In this document: positions 13,261 through 25,800 of the stretch, piece by piece
How the letters are laid out: each line of letters opens with the position of its first letter
Position numbering within the stretch: the stretch's first letter is position 1
Source: Xiphophorus maculatus
Taxonomy: Eukaryota; Chordata; Actinopteri; Cyprinodontiformes; Poeciliidae
NCBI RefSeq assembly: GCF_002775205.1
Contig: NC_036461.1
Span: forward strand, 11,569,015-11,633,014
Length of the DNA stretch: 64,000 nt
Direction of reading: 5' to 3'
The notes under the pieces: model-generated
Seen by the model: the letters and a program-made list of their open reading frames with translations, nothing else
Told to the model about the DNA's origin: nothing
Database searches by the model: none
Program-made: the position numbers and the translations under genes

Positions 13261-16200
13261 CCTTATGAACTGCTATGCTGGAACTTAGCTCGGACCTTCT
13301 TGAACTTGTAGGTAATGTTTCTTAAACTTACATCATAATCTTACAGAAATAAAGTGCCTCCTTTTCAAAGATTAAAAAGATTAACTGTAATGTAAAGTGT
13401 TGTTTTTTTCATTTACCATGCACTTTTGAGAATGTACAAGTTTATTGTAATTTATTTTCTGAGTGCTGAATAGGTTTTTTGTACTTACTACAAGTCCTTG
13501 GTTTGATTTTTAATACATTTTCTTCTATATTTTTAACCATTTCAGCAAAATAGGGTAGTTCATCTTTTTGTCTTCTATTTACTAAAATGTCTTTGTGTCC
13601 AATTTTATTATATTTTGCCTGCTTCCAATAATGTTTTGCATATGGGTTCTTAACACTTATTATGTCCTTTGCCAGGCATTCTAGCTTTAAATGTTGAAAA
13701 AGAATAAATATAAGCAAGCACATTTTACAATAATAGCTTAACTAATGGCAAGACTGTATTACATTGCTTTGGTAGTTATTCGTAATGAATAGCACAGAAC
13801 AGAAATCTTTTCCATTGGATACAGTCTCCTGAACCTCAGTTAAGCATGTAATCTGAGTGATATACGGTAATTCTACTTGCCTCCAGTTTCATCTTTAATA
13901 TCTCTTTTGTGTGTGGAGTGTAATGATGCAGCCAGATGCAGGGGTGAGGGAGAGTGAGTGAGCAGGGATTCTGGTCTAATGCCCACTCAGGAAAACATAA
14001 GCTCTAGCCACACTCAGCACGTGGGTGTGTATGTGTGGACGTGTATTTGAGTGAAGCTGGTTGAATGTGAAGGTTTCTGTAACCTTGATCTCGTCACAGT
14101 TGGCGGCACACATTTGACCACATCCAGACTCTTTGCCTTCTCTGCAAAAACTCACTTCAGCTCTGTGGAGCAGCTCTTACCAAATTGGTGGTTAAGAGAT
14201 GAGCACAAACTCCTTGACACAGAGAGAAATATTAGATAAATGAAGTGTCTGATTTCCAGATGAACTGAGCTTAACTGAGTCTCCAGAATGTGTTATCTAT
14301 TTAGAAAGTCATTGTGCTGTCAAGGTAAATGGAAAGTACATTCACTGTTAATTATATGGTTTAACATATTAAATGGTGGTCTTTGCTTGGTTCTAAACTG
14401 CAGTGTTACAGTTTACTACACTGTAAATTGTAATACAGTAATTTGTTTCCACTAGCTGTAAAATTTTGCAATTTGAAATCACCAAAATAAATTTGTTTAA
14501 TGAAAACACGGCAATGAAAAAAAAAATATATATAATTTTTTTTATTTCGCTGGGATGGGGTAGTTTTTCAGCCATACTAAAACACTTTCTTCACATCACA
14601 TGAGTCACATGTTCAACAGTGGAATGCTACAAATGGCGAAAAGAATAAAGAAGATGACAGGAAGTGGTTGGAGGATGATGATTTGTTTTGTTTTGTTTTG
14701 TTGGGGGTTTTTTTGGACAATGTTGAGTGAGCTCCACCTGAGCTCCCACAGCATCACACAGTTCATAAAAAATGTTCATGTGTGATTTCAAGCATTTCAT
14801 TTCTAATTTAACAGAAACACCACAATTGTGAAATTTGTTAGTTATTTTTTTAAGGCAAAACTGTGCGCACACTTGTAATGTGAACGCAGCTAGTCTCACT
14901 GATGGAGTCTGTGACTCTGTTCTTACAGGTTGTTGGTCATTTCAAACCTTTAGGTTCCCATTGACAATACTTCACAATTTTCTAAAGAGTTTTTTTGTAG
15001 GCCTTTTGTGGCTTTGTCTTGTATTCTGTAATACTTTTAAATCTTAAACATGCAGTGGTCCAGCCTTTGAATAGTAAACTGTTCTGGAGAACACAGTTCT
15101 TATTTTTATTTTGGGCTGTTCTGAACCACCTTTTTCTTTCAAAAACCTTGTGAAATTAGTTAATCTCACTAACTAGCCTTTGTCTGGTGAGAAAAATATT
15201 TTAGATGCTTTCCATTGTGATTTTAAAACGTTACCAAACACAATGAACTATTTTAAATATTTTAAACAATATATTTGTGCCACTGACTCTACAGTATCTG
15301 TAGAGCTTTTATAATCTTTTAGAAGTATTTTGGGACAGTAAACATTATTTATCTGGATTTCTACCATGCACTTTTATGTGAGGGCTTGTGGGTCCTTTTA
15401 TTGTTCAGTTGAGTCTTTCAACCATCACAAATACATTTGACTGAAATACCCACATTTAACTACACCCTGCAAAAAATTTATAGGGTTCAGATTGGTGTTT
15501 TACTCTCTTCAACCTGGGATTTTTCCTGCATGTCCCAAATACAAAGAGCAAGAAGGAGGGGAAACATCAATATGTGCTCTTGGCAGAGCTGGAGGCTCTG
15601 TCCATGTATTTCTGACAACAGTTCTTGACAGTTCATTTTAAGGTGCTGGTCTTGTGAGTGGAGTTGAATAATAAGGTTTGAGCATACTTGCATAGCCCTT
15701 TAACCTCCTTTGAGTTGATTAGCGTTCACGTTTCCGTTCATGTGCTTTCTTAACTTTTTTTGTTTCTTCTTTCAATCTTTTCCACCACAACTCAGCATTC
15801 ATGCGTCCCCCCCCCCCCACACACACATAATAAATCTTTGAAGTCAGAGTAGATTAATCTAATCAGTCACCTGCATTAACTTATGTGGTTTCTGTTTTTA
15901 TTTGTGATCGATGTGTATATATTTCCCACTCTTTTTAATTATCAGTCTCACTCATTTATAACCTCACTACTTGTAGAAAACAAGTAGAACCAGTAACTCA
16001 TAAAATTTGATCACATTGCACGATCTGTTTCGGAAGTATGATTCACAATGTTTGCTTATTTGAGCATTGACTGAAGAAATTCTTCTGGACTGTTCTTACA
16101 ATGTGCAGAAATAAAGTGTAACATATTTATTTATATCAATTAAAACACAACTTCTTACAATATGACCTATTTTCCTAGGCAATGTTGTAAGTCTCTTCAT

Positions 16201-16467
16201 GAAAAACAATTGTCATAATTTAATTCAAATAATACAATTCAGTAAAAAAAAATGCATGTATGAGAAACACTAATTTATTACTCTATCTTTTCTCCTGTTT
16301 GATTATTTAGTTTTATCAAACTCAAACAGAGTTTAAAGGCCTTAAGAGTTTAAAGGCCACGCTAAGAAAATAAAAATCAACCAATTACGGGAATAAAGTC
16401 AAAAAATTACAAGAATCAAGTCTTACATGTGCGAGTTGATTCTTAATCTCTTAATCTCTGTACGATT
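13261..16467. other. Non-coding stretch, no gene seen
   Basis: No exon, RNA gene or recognisable element. Only short random frames and simple-sequence tracts (a C run with ACACAC near 15809-15827). Confidence 0.45.
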
Positions 16468-16511
16468 TAGCTTAATCTCATTCTGCAGCCCAGCAGAATG
16501 AGATTAAGCTA
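16468..16511. repeat. Perfect 19-bp hairpin
   Basis: Arms TAGCTTAATCTCATTCTGC and GCAGAATGAGATTAAGCTA are exact reverse complements around a 6-nt loop. A 20-plus T run follows at about 16528-16550. It could be a small foldback; there is no evidence that it is a miRNA. Confidence 0.6.
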
Positions 16512-17744
16512 TTTTTACCTTTATTTCTTTTTTTTTTTTTTTTTTTTTTAATCATACACTATGTTTACAATTACAATAAAGTACGAAAAGAAAAAGAGAA
16601 AAACACCTTCCCTGGAAATATTTCTTTTAGCACATGCACAAATTAGCTGAAAGTACAGATTGTTCTTCCTGGACAGACTGTGCAGTGACTCTACCTCTTA
16701 AAGACAATTAGAGATGTAGAAAGAGTGCTTTCTATTTCTCTCTAGCTACATATTAAGCCTGTAGTTCCCAAACGTATTTGTGATTTTGCTATTAAGCAGG
16801 TTCCAAATAAAGGAGAGGTTATTAATTTGACTGCATATAATTGATATAAGTGTAGGTATTTAAAATGCAATTTAGTAAAATTAGCAACAATATTTAATCA
16901 CATGAACCAATGTAACAGTTAAGCTACAGTGATGCCTCTAACAGTTTAACTGAATATACAATAATAAAGAATGCTGTCAATAGTGCCCTAAAAGTACTTC
17001 AAACATACAGTAATATCACAAATGTTATTAAGTATGAAAAATAAAACGCGACCTGAAATTTAGCTTTGGGCAGCTCTTTTCAAAGTTCTCTAAAACCGGA
17101 TTTACCTTCATCTCAAAGGTTTTTTTTTTTTTTTTTCTGACAGGAATCTGCACCGGCTTTAAACTCTCTCACCCAAAACAATATCCTTGATTTTCCAGCA
17201 GGTTATGATCAAGATCATCAAAAGCTTTTGAAAGCTCGGCCGGAGATTGCAGGACTATACAATCTTCTCCAAATCATTAATAAAGTCAATATGGCTGCTG
17301 CTGCAGTTCTACAATTTGAATTAAAGCCAGACTGATTTTCTCCTCAGATGTTATTGGATAACTGTATGTGTCCGAATGGTTCCATGAAATACAAATGAAG
17401 AGAAGTGCAAATAAATTGTTTGTTATGGCAGCTCTCACCACTCACACACAGAACTCAGTCATGTTAGATTCCAAGGTGGCAAGGAAGGTGGGAATCCAAA
17501 CCTTGAGGGTTGTCCCAGTTTGAATTTTATGACTTGGACCTTAAAATTTCCATCTTCCAAATTCAAATGCATTACACCAGAAGTACAGTCCAAATAAATT
17601 AAAGGGTTGGCTTATTTAACTTATAACAACATGACCACTGTTAAATTCTGGACCAGAATAGCAAAGCTTTAGTTTTATTGTGTCGTTTCTGAGTAAATGA
17701 AAGTAAGGAAAAGGAATTTAATAAGTACAGGGACTCAAAGGCAA
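16512..17744. other. Non-coding stretch, no gene seen
   Basis: Two long T runs (about 16528-16550 and 17121-17136) and otherwise unremarkable AT-rich sequence. Confidence 0.45.
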
Positions 17745-18640
17745 CTCAACTTTATTTATATAGCCCCTTTCAGCCAACGACAATTCAAAGTGCTTGTACT
17801 AGGAGGTTAAAAACATCTAATAAAAAAAAAAGACGTCAAACAGAAAATTATTCAGATTCAATTTAACCCTCCTGTTATGTTTCGGGTCAAATTGACCTGT
17901 TTTAAAGTTGATAAACCTTTTCTATTCCCGTGGGTAAACTCCACCCACACTGAGTAACACTCAGTAGAAGTGGAGGGAAACATAAATACTCTTTGCATGA
18001 CTCATTTATCATGATTTTAATCAGCGGGTCAATTTGACCCGCTGGTTAAAATCTGAGAAAAGCTGAGATTAACAAAGGGTAAATCAGGTTAGTAAATAAA
18101 TAAATAAACATAATATTTTTAAGACTAGGCCATAGCACATAAAAAGGTTTTTGACCTTGTTTTAAATTAACTCAGGTGGAAGCACTCTTACAGTGAACAG
18201 GAAGCTTATTCCAGAATTTTGGTGGATAAAAGCTGAACATTGGTTCGCTGTGTTTACTTCTAACTCTTGGAATGATGAGTAAATTTGATTCACACCATCT
18301 TCCTGGTCTCAGTGCTTTATCAGATCAAAAGATCAGAAATGTAGTCTGGGCTTTTATTAATGAGTTCTTTATAAATAATTAATGAAATTTTAAATTCTAT
18401 TCTTTGAGCAACAGGTAGCCAGTGCAAGTATCTTAAAATTGGACTGTTATGCTGATCTCTTTTTGTTTTACAACTGTGGTGGGCAATCCTTTGGGTTTTT
18501 GGGAGGCAGTGTCCTGCATGGTTTAAGAGTGTCCCTGCACCAATATGCAATCTGGTTAACTGAAAGCTCATTTTAACTGTGGAAAACACAAGGGACCAAA
18601 TTGTGTTTTTATGCCACCTTTTAAGTTCCACAAGAGGATG
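17745..18640 (-). mobile_element. L2/CR1-type LINE 3' end (decayed), interrupted by a MITE
   Basis: Read on the minus strand, 18631-18320 gives a peptide with ILRYLHWLPVAQRIEFKISL and then INKSPDYISDLL. This is the conserved C-terminal part of L2/CR1-clade reverse transcriptases, usually LHWLPV..RI.FKI followed by APSYISDLL. The adjoining minus-strand sequence continues in the same style (FYPPKFWNKLP at about 18200). It ends in the typical LINE 3' signature of a CACTTTGAATTG-like motif followed by TATATAAATAAAGTTGAGTT at 17745-17800. The body between about 17868 and 18060 is foreign. Frames are broken, so it is inactive. Confidence 0.65.
17868..18060. mobile_element. Truncated piggyBac-type MITE
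   Basis: Starts with TTAA directly followed by CCCTCCTGTTATGTTTCGGG and GGTCAAATTGACC, the terminus seen in common fish piggyBac-like MITEs that insert at TTAA. It also contains the near-perfect palindrome AGCGGGTCAATTTGACCCGCT at about 18023-18043. A clean matching right terminus is not seen, so the copy looks truncated or diverged. Confidence 0.5.
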
Positions 18641-20934
18641 CCCTCTTTAGCTTTTTTTTTCTACACAAATAATGTAATCCCAAAATAAACATGTCTACCT
18701 AAACTGAACATTAACTGGAAATCTGCAGAGATCCATAGTCACCTGGAAGGATATATTCACAAGACAATTACTATTCATAAACTCATGAAAATTTGCTTTT
18801 TTTTAAGAAAAAGGGGGGGGTTGTTCCATTTAAAATTTGCCACTAGGCATGTTGGGCTGTACACCAAATATTTGAAAGAAGGGCTTTTCGCAAGATGAGA
18901 ATAAAACATGGAGAGATAGAAAAAGGAAATAATTTAGACCAAAACATATTGATCTGTCAAATCACAGTAAAAAATTACTAAACCATCCAGTTTGTCTGCA
19001 AGTGGGTCATTTCTTTACAAAAATTTGCAAAGATTAAATATTTAGATGTGCAGAGCTAGTTTGAACACATCCCAAAACACTTGCAGATTGTAGAACCAAC
19101 AAAAGATGGTTCCAGAATGTATTGATCTGTGGAGGAATGTTGTTCATTTGAATCCTACTCAGTATGTTTCTCACATGTAGTAGTAGACAGCCAGAATAAT
19201 GCTTTAAGGTATTATTACCTCATCATCTCAGTCATGTTGATAAACTATGGATAAAAAAATAAGTGATAATTGTTTCTGCAGCTCAAACTTTTTCTATAAT
19301 TCTCAGAGCCATGATGACTATTAATAGTAGTTACAGCTGTTGTTAACATGGTGTACAGTGTCTGCTAGGTGATGTCATGTTGAAATCAGACAACCTCCAT
19401 GTTCCTGCTACATTTTTATGGTTTTAGTTATGAGAAGTGCTGTGAATATAAACACCTTTTAGCAAGGAGTAGAGAAATTATGCAGGGATCTGTAAAAATA
19501 TTTAAGCAAAGTAAACAAGAAAAATGGTCAGATATGGAAAAAAAATGATTTGTGAGTGCAGAGGATGGACTCAGGACGTCACATGTGCTTTGATTTAATA
19601 GTAAAATTTTAGGAATGCAAATTGTTGATTTGATAAAGTAGGATTAGATGCAGTAGCTGCTTCAGTTTCTTTTGGTCCAGCTCACAGGCTTCTTCCTGTC
19701 AAGTGCATGTGTTTCCACTTACCCTTCTGGCAAAAGCTGATATCTCCCATCTTCCCTTAAATGGACATGTTCCAAGTAGACTTTTACCCTCTACCAACAG
19801 GTCTTTGTAGAAAGCCTGTGTCCAGTTAGCTGTAAAAACAGCCAGAGGCTTAACCTGACCAGAGAGAGAAGGAGGTCAGTGACAGTCAGGCCGCTGTGGA
19901 CCCACAATACTGCTAACACCTGAAGGCAGTAAGAAGGCTCTACAAATTAGCAGTGACACATGGTCTTAGTTTAATTTTACTTCACAAATTCTTGGATTTC
20001 ACATAGTTGTGCCCTGCACATTGTTATACAGTTATATTTATATTTATGCACAGTTGTATTTGTAGTTTAACTGAGATCAATAATTTTGCTTAATCTCTTC
20101 GCCTCAAAGTTGGTAAAGAAATAAGTTATGAGTGTGTAAGTGAGAAGTTCCTCGCAAACATACTGTGATCTGACTGCTCAGCCTCTCCAACACCATCCCT
20201 CCTTGAACTCTAAAGTATGTATTCCCCCTGCTGATTTATCACTGTTACTCTGCAGCTTGTCAAACACAATTTATTTTCTCACACAAGAACGACAAATGAT
20301 AACCATTTGATTGAGGGAGACAATATGTTTTGCAATGTGATGTGCTTTCAATGTACGCTGAATGTCCACCAGATTCAAACCACCTGCCTAATTTTACTTG
20401 ACTTCCTCTTGTGTCTGTCAAAACATGAACTCCTTACCTAAGCAAGTGTTCTGCAGTACGTGTCAAGATATCATCAGAGCATCTTCTGTTCACACATGAG
20501 ATGATGGCTGAGAAGTAATCCTCTGCCATCTGCACCGATGCAGTCAACAGAAGCTCCAGTGTTCTCATTTTTAATTTCAGTTCACAGATGTGTCAAGACA
20601 CAGGACAGACCTAATATTCATTTCTACCTTGTAGGGCTTTATGACTTTACACAAAGATCTCTACGGACACTTAGCTGGTTTGGGTCTTTATGGTCTTACA
20701 CCCTTTTTACTGTTGGTTTTTGTCATTAGTGTTCCTACATTAGTGTTTTGTTATCATGCATGTTTTCTAGTTCAGAAAAAGTACCTGACAGATAAGTTAT
20801 AGTAGGAAATCATCTCATTTAAAAAAAATGTATGAATAAAAAGATGGACATAAAGTTTTACCCATTGAACCAATACAATATACTGAAAAAGTCCAGGGCA
20901 CACCCCACTTATTGTGTGCCCTGTCTGCCCACAG
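18641..20934. other. Non-coding stretch, no gene seen
   Basis: Only short random frames; no repeat that I can name with confidence. Confidence 0.45.
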
Positions 20935-21015
20935 CAGTCATCTATCTATAGATGGAGAAAGGTACCAGCGCTCCCCTTGTGACCCTGTATGGATAAGCGT
21001 GTTTAGAAGATGGAA
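20935..21015 (+). repeat. Short fish repeat tail (GTGACCCTG..GGATAAGCG type)
   Basis: Contains CAGCGCTCCCCTTGTGACCC, then TGTATGGATAAGCGTGTTTA, then GAAGATGGA. This is a diverged copy of the widespread fish tail whose consensus resembles CCCCCGTGACCCT...GGATAAGCGG...GAAAATGGATGG. Confidence 0.5.
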
Positions 21016-22454
21016 ATTGTGCATCTCTAGTTTAAAGTTCTGTTTTGTTTTAAAGAGTTGCTAAATTACCGAAAAAGCAGTGTGAGGTGAGCTGGTTCTG
21101 TTAGAAGTGAAACTTACTCAAAACTGAAAGTGTAAAGGGAAATCACTAAAACTAATTAACTTATGAGGACTAAAATATACCTGCTGCCATTGATGTCCTT
21201 TGTAACTGCTGTATCATAAACATAAAATACAGAAACTGAGCACAGCTCAAAATATGCATACATATGAAAATGTCCAAACAGAATATCACTCCTGGCAGCT
21301 ACACGGGACTGTATCGTCATTTCATTTATGAATCTTATGACTAACCGCAAGGCATAAACTTGTGCTTGTTAGGTTTTTCGGCTACTAGATGTTTTTGTGA
21401 TGTTTGCTTGGACATGTGGCAACAGTTAGAAAAATTGCAAGAATCTGTCATGCAGTTTTGCTCTTTCAGCTTAGAGTTCAAAGCAGCAGGCTTTACTAAA
21501 CATTATGGAAATGTAAAGCTTTGCATTCTAACTAGAAGTTGTTTACAGAGACACAGTCGCTGGAGCATAACTTTATAATCAAGTAGATTTTAGTCTCTGA
21601 AAAAGAGGGAGAAGATGGCTGGCATAATATAAAATTCGATATACTTAGCTGTGTTGTTTATTGTCTAATTAGTTTCTTTTTCATTATAGTTTCTTTTGTA
21701 GGAACATTGTGTTTTCAAACTGGTATATTTAGTCATTTTAGTCATGTTCTTTCAATTAATTAATTTGGAACTTATTGTAAGCTCCAGTGTTTAAGTAAAA
21801 TCTTGATTATCTTTAAATAAAATCCAGAGGACAGAAAAAGTATTAATTTTAGCTGTTCTGCTCTAACTACCAAGAACACTAATGTCTCAATACCACCATT
21901 GTGAACTTATATAAATAAGTTTAGTTGGAAAATTTAACAAAGATGGGAGCACTTATTACACATTGTACACCCAAGGACATATTGCAATAAAGGAACAAAT
22001 AATTTATTGAATCAAAACTGATTAAATAGATCAAGTGGTCATGTTGATAGTTATTTTTTGTGTTAAATGACATAATGCAGTATACTTTATTTTCTTGAAC
22101 TCAAAGATCTTTGCTTCAAAATTAGAAAATGAAATTTACATAGGACAGTACTGACTGTGCTGTCCAATACAAAAAAACACAAATAGCTCATCTTTAGTAG
22201 GCACACATTTAACATAATCCAAATTTTGCAATAAGTTCAGGGGGAAAAAAGTATAGTTTGATATGCATTTAGGCCCAAATATTAGGCATATATATAGAGA
22301 GAATAAAACTTCTATTTATGCCATATATTTAAGTCATATACAGTATATTATGACTTCAAATATTTAAGTTTTTAACAACAGCAAATTGTTATCTCGTATT
22401 AACAAGATTAACTACTACAGTAAATATGATAGTTATTTTCTTCCAGAAGCAGGA
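21016..22454. other. Non-coding stretch, no gene seen
   Basis: AT-rich flank of the large transposon. No gene signature on either strand. Confidence 0.45.
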
Positions 22455-22460
22455 TATTAG
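22455..22460. repeat. Left 6-bp target-site duplication TATTAG
   Basis: TATTAG directly precedes the left inverted-repeat terminus TACGGTGGCCC. The same six bases directly follow the right terminus at 33117-33122. The exact match on both sides defines the element's ends and shows that it arrived by transposition. Confidence 0.9.
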
Positions 22461-22479
22461 TACGGTGGCCCTGAGGTGC

Positions 22480-22733
22480 AAAGCACAACAACATTAACGA
22501 AAACACAACACATTAACGAAAACATAACAACATTAACGAAAACACAACACATTAACGAAAACACAACAACATTAACGAAAACACAACAACATTAACGAAA
22601 ACATAACAACATTAACGAAAACACAACACATTAACGAAAACACAACAACATTAACGAAAACACAACAACATTAACGAAAACACAACAACATTAACGAAAG
22701 CACAACACATTAACGAAAACACAACGGAAGAGG
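22480..22733 (+). repeat. Subterminal minisatellite, 12 copies of about 20 bp
   Basis: Tandem units of AACAACATTAACGAAAACAC alternate with a shorter AACACATTAACGAAAACAC form. I count 12 occurrences of the core ATTAACGAAA. The right inverted repeat has only about seven to eight copies. Subterminal repeats in DNA transposons often bind the transposase; that role here is inferred. Confidence 0.88.
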
Positions 22734-22765
22734 TATGTCCCAGTGGGAGACCTAAGAAATCGCTG

Positions 22766-22802
22766 ATTGGACTACAGCTCGTTTTACTTTTGAACCGGAA
22801 GT
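22766..22802 (+). promoter_or_regulatory. Putative promoter of the HECT gene inside the left inverted repeat
   Basis: An inverted CCAAT box (ATTGG at 22766-22770) and an ETS-type site (ACCGGAAGT at 22794-22802) lie 23 to 83 bases upstream of the first ATG. There is no TATA box. CCAAT plus ETS is a common arrangement in TATA-less vertebrate housekeeping promoters. The same bases occur in the other inverted repeat upstream of the transposase. Motifs are seen; activity is inferred. Confidence 0.5.
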
Positions 22803-22848
22803 TACTCTGGTGTGCTTCGTTTTAATGAGAAGCGGGCATACCGTCACA

Positions 22849-25800
22849 ATGTTTTGCCCAAACTGCGGGAAAGAGCTGGTTGAGCCGTCACCAAACTTCT
22901 GCAGCAATTGTGGCAAGAGGCTTCAACTTCAGGAAATATTTATGGAAGATACTCCACAATGTTCAAGTAAGTTAATAAGCATAAAGAAATATTTATGTTT
23001 CTTATGGATGTAGCAACTTGCTAACGTTAGTGGTCTCCAGACCGTGTCCACTGTTATTTAGTTGTTCATTGTAAATGCAGTTAAAAGTACACAAACTCGA
23101 TATAATACAGCAGCATGGTATTAGCCATATATAGAAAAAGCCCATCTAGGAACAAGTGCTGCGAATTAGCTGTTGCTATTGCACTATGACGTAAACATGA
23201 GACTGCTGTTTTGTTCAGTTTGTCTATGTCGCTGTGTGTCTGTCCCTACCAAATAAACCAATTAAATTAAATTAAAAATAGTAAGGTCCGTTACAGCCTT
23301 AGGCACTGCTTAAGGCTGTGGTCCGTTAAGGTCCGTTACAGCCTTAAGTAATTTGTGTCGTTCGTAATACATATCGTCTGTTTGCATGAATGTGATGTGC
23401 AACATTTTTTCTTTACTTCTAGCACAACAGCCTGTTCCATCCTGCCCTGCACCAGCCCTCAGCACCTTCCTTGAATACAGAAAAAAGAAAAATGAGGAGC
23501 GACAAAAGTATTCTCTTGGGAAAAAGGGGTTAAAGCAAAAGGAAAAAAAGAAAGTTCGGGTAGGTCCGGTTTTGTTCCGACCAAAAACAAGCAGCTTTTA
23601 AGTACCATAATAGACTTGCTTAAAGAAAGTTCCAGGTAGCAAAACTATACAGAATAATTGTTTAACAGTAACAGCAAACTGTCAGTTAATGATAAGTCAA
23701 AACAGTAAATCATCTACTGATTAATTATTGCATAATAATTTTCCAATCATTGTTTTGTTTGCATCAGTTCAAAAGTAAAAGCTTGAAAATGACTGATAAT
23801 AGTTAATGGATCTATTTGGATGTTATTGTAACATAATACAGGAGGAATTAAAAACAAAAACAAAAAGAAAACAACAGACTATTCTCTAAAACAAAACATT
23901 GCTCAGTCTTCCGCATAATTTTTTTTTTGTTTTCAGATAAATATTGGCTTGATGACCATTCACAAGAATGGTCTAAAGCCACAGCGTGGAAAAACCATTT
24001 TGCTTGCAACAGATCCAGATGTCTCTGCCACACCTCTGCTCAGTCTTGCTGCTAAAAAAATGAAGGACTTCAACAAAGATATAAAAGATGGACCTTTCTT
24101 CCTTCTGTACCCAGATGGGACAGAGGTTATTAATATCCCTGGGACACAAACACCGTTTACTCTCGCAGCTTATAAGGCTGAAATTGGCAAGTCATACCAA
24201 AGGATCTCTCTTTTCCTCTGCTTGAAAAGGGACTTTGAAGAAGGTAAGCTCAGCTGTTTGTGTGTATTGTTTGGCACATTGCACTAACTTCAATACATGT
24301 ACATTTTAAAACTGTGCAATTAAGCATTGGTGGCATGAACCAATCAAGTAAAAAGTATACGTAGATTGGCTCCTAAATGTAAACTTACTTCCTGGAAACT
24401 TGATAGCTAGACACTCAGTTATTAGTTTTTACCAGTGCTGTGTTTATGCTTCCAGATACAATGTAATATAGTTGACCGAACACGGTACTATCACTTAGTA
24501 GAAGTTAAATTGGCTTGTTTTGTCTTTTTTTCCTTGTTTATCAGTTGGAAAATTGTCAGACTCGTCCGATTCCGACCCAGAGGTTATTATTAGAAAAAAC
24601 TCCGAGTTTGATCTTGCTGATACACTGGTAAGTACAACTTAAAATGTATTTGGTCTTTTGTTTTTATTTGGTTGAGTGACCACAACAAGAGCATTTTACC
24701 TAAGCTTCATAGGACTATGCCGATGTTTTTATGTGAAATTGTGTTTCATTTTCTTCAGCCATGGGAACCTATGGATGAAAGCAGTCCTTTGCAAAATGTG
24801 GCAGAAACAGAGTAAGTTATATTTTAGGTACATGCCATAGCATGGTGTGTATCAAAAGTATTATAGCCTTCAGTGAATTTTCATACAGTATGTACTGGTG
24901 ACATGTTGAATGTGGATATTTTTAAATTATGTGGTTATGGGAACATGTCCTGGGAAGTATTTGTATTTTTTTTCAGGATGTTTGTTTTTAAATATTGAAT
25001 ATACTGGCGTGGAAATAATTATTACACTACCCTTGCTTTCTTCAATGTCTTATACATTTTACAAGTATACAGTTGTTTAGATAAATATAACAAAAAGGTT
25101 CACAAGAGTTTCAGTAAATAACTTTTGTCAAATAGTTTTGCATGTTTTTTGCGATAATGAGTAAAATCCCTTTGCTTCTATAAAGATGGCATTGTACTGC
25201 CAAAACTGCTTTTAGGCATTCCATGTTTTAAGTTATGTCTGTTTTAGTCAGATGACGGACAGAGGAGTTACAGTGCAATAAAATGATTGAGACATTGAAG
25301 AAAACTGGGTGATCCCATAATTTATACCTTGACAGCATATGCTCAAAATACCCATTAATATGTTTTTTCATTGTCCTCTAAGGAATGGTGTTGGGGATCT
25401 CGTACTTGCAAATGAAGTACAACAGGTACAAACTTTTTATTGTCTCACACAACAATCCACAGATTTTTATCTCAAACCTTTAAGTAAAATATTTAAATAT
25501 TAAAATAACTGCAGGTTAGTCAATCATTAAGTTTTACTCTGGTCTTTTCTCTGTTTTCAGGTTATGGACTTGGATAACAATGGCAACAATCCAGGCACCA
25601 GTCAATGTCTCACTGTCCAGAGCTCCTGTTACAGGTGTGTAGGGGCTTCTGTCATAAAAAAGAAGTGTGTTTGTAGTGTCATCATGACAAAGTAATACTG
25701 ATACATCTATTGTAAATTTATGTACTTTGGATGTTGTATATGTAATTTCTGACATAAATTGAATGTTTTGTGAAGGAAAGTTGGAAGTACACCTTTATGC

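Larger units (their letters stand above)
22461..22810 (+). repeat. Left terminal inverted repeat
   Basis: Has three parts: a 24-bp outer end (TACGGTGGCCCTGAGGTG and on), a minisatellite with 12 copies of an 18-20-bp unit, and a unique inner part from about 22708 to 22810 that matches the right repeat base for base. After ACTCTGG at 22810 the two ends diverge (TGTGCTTCG here, CTACAACGT on the other side). Confidence 0.88.

Noticed and set aside
16468..16511. microRNA precursor
   Set aside because: The stem is only 19 bp with a short loop and no lower stem; too short for a typical pre-miRNA.
22480..22733. CRISPR-like array
   Set aside because: Head-to-tail units with no spacers, inside a eukaryotic transposon end. 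It is a minisatellite.
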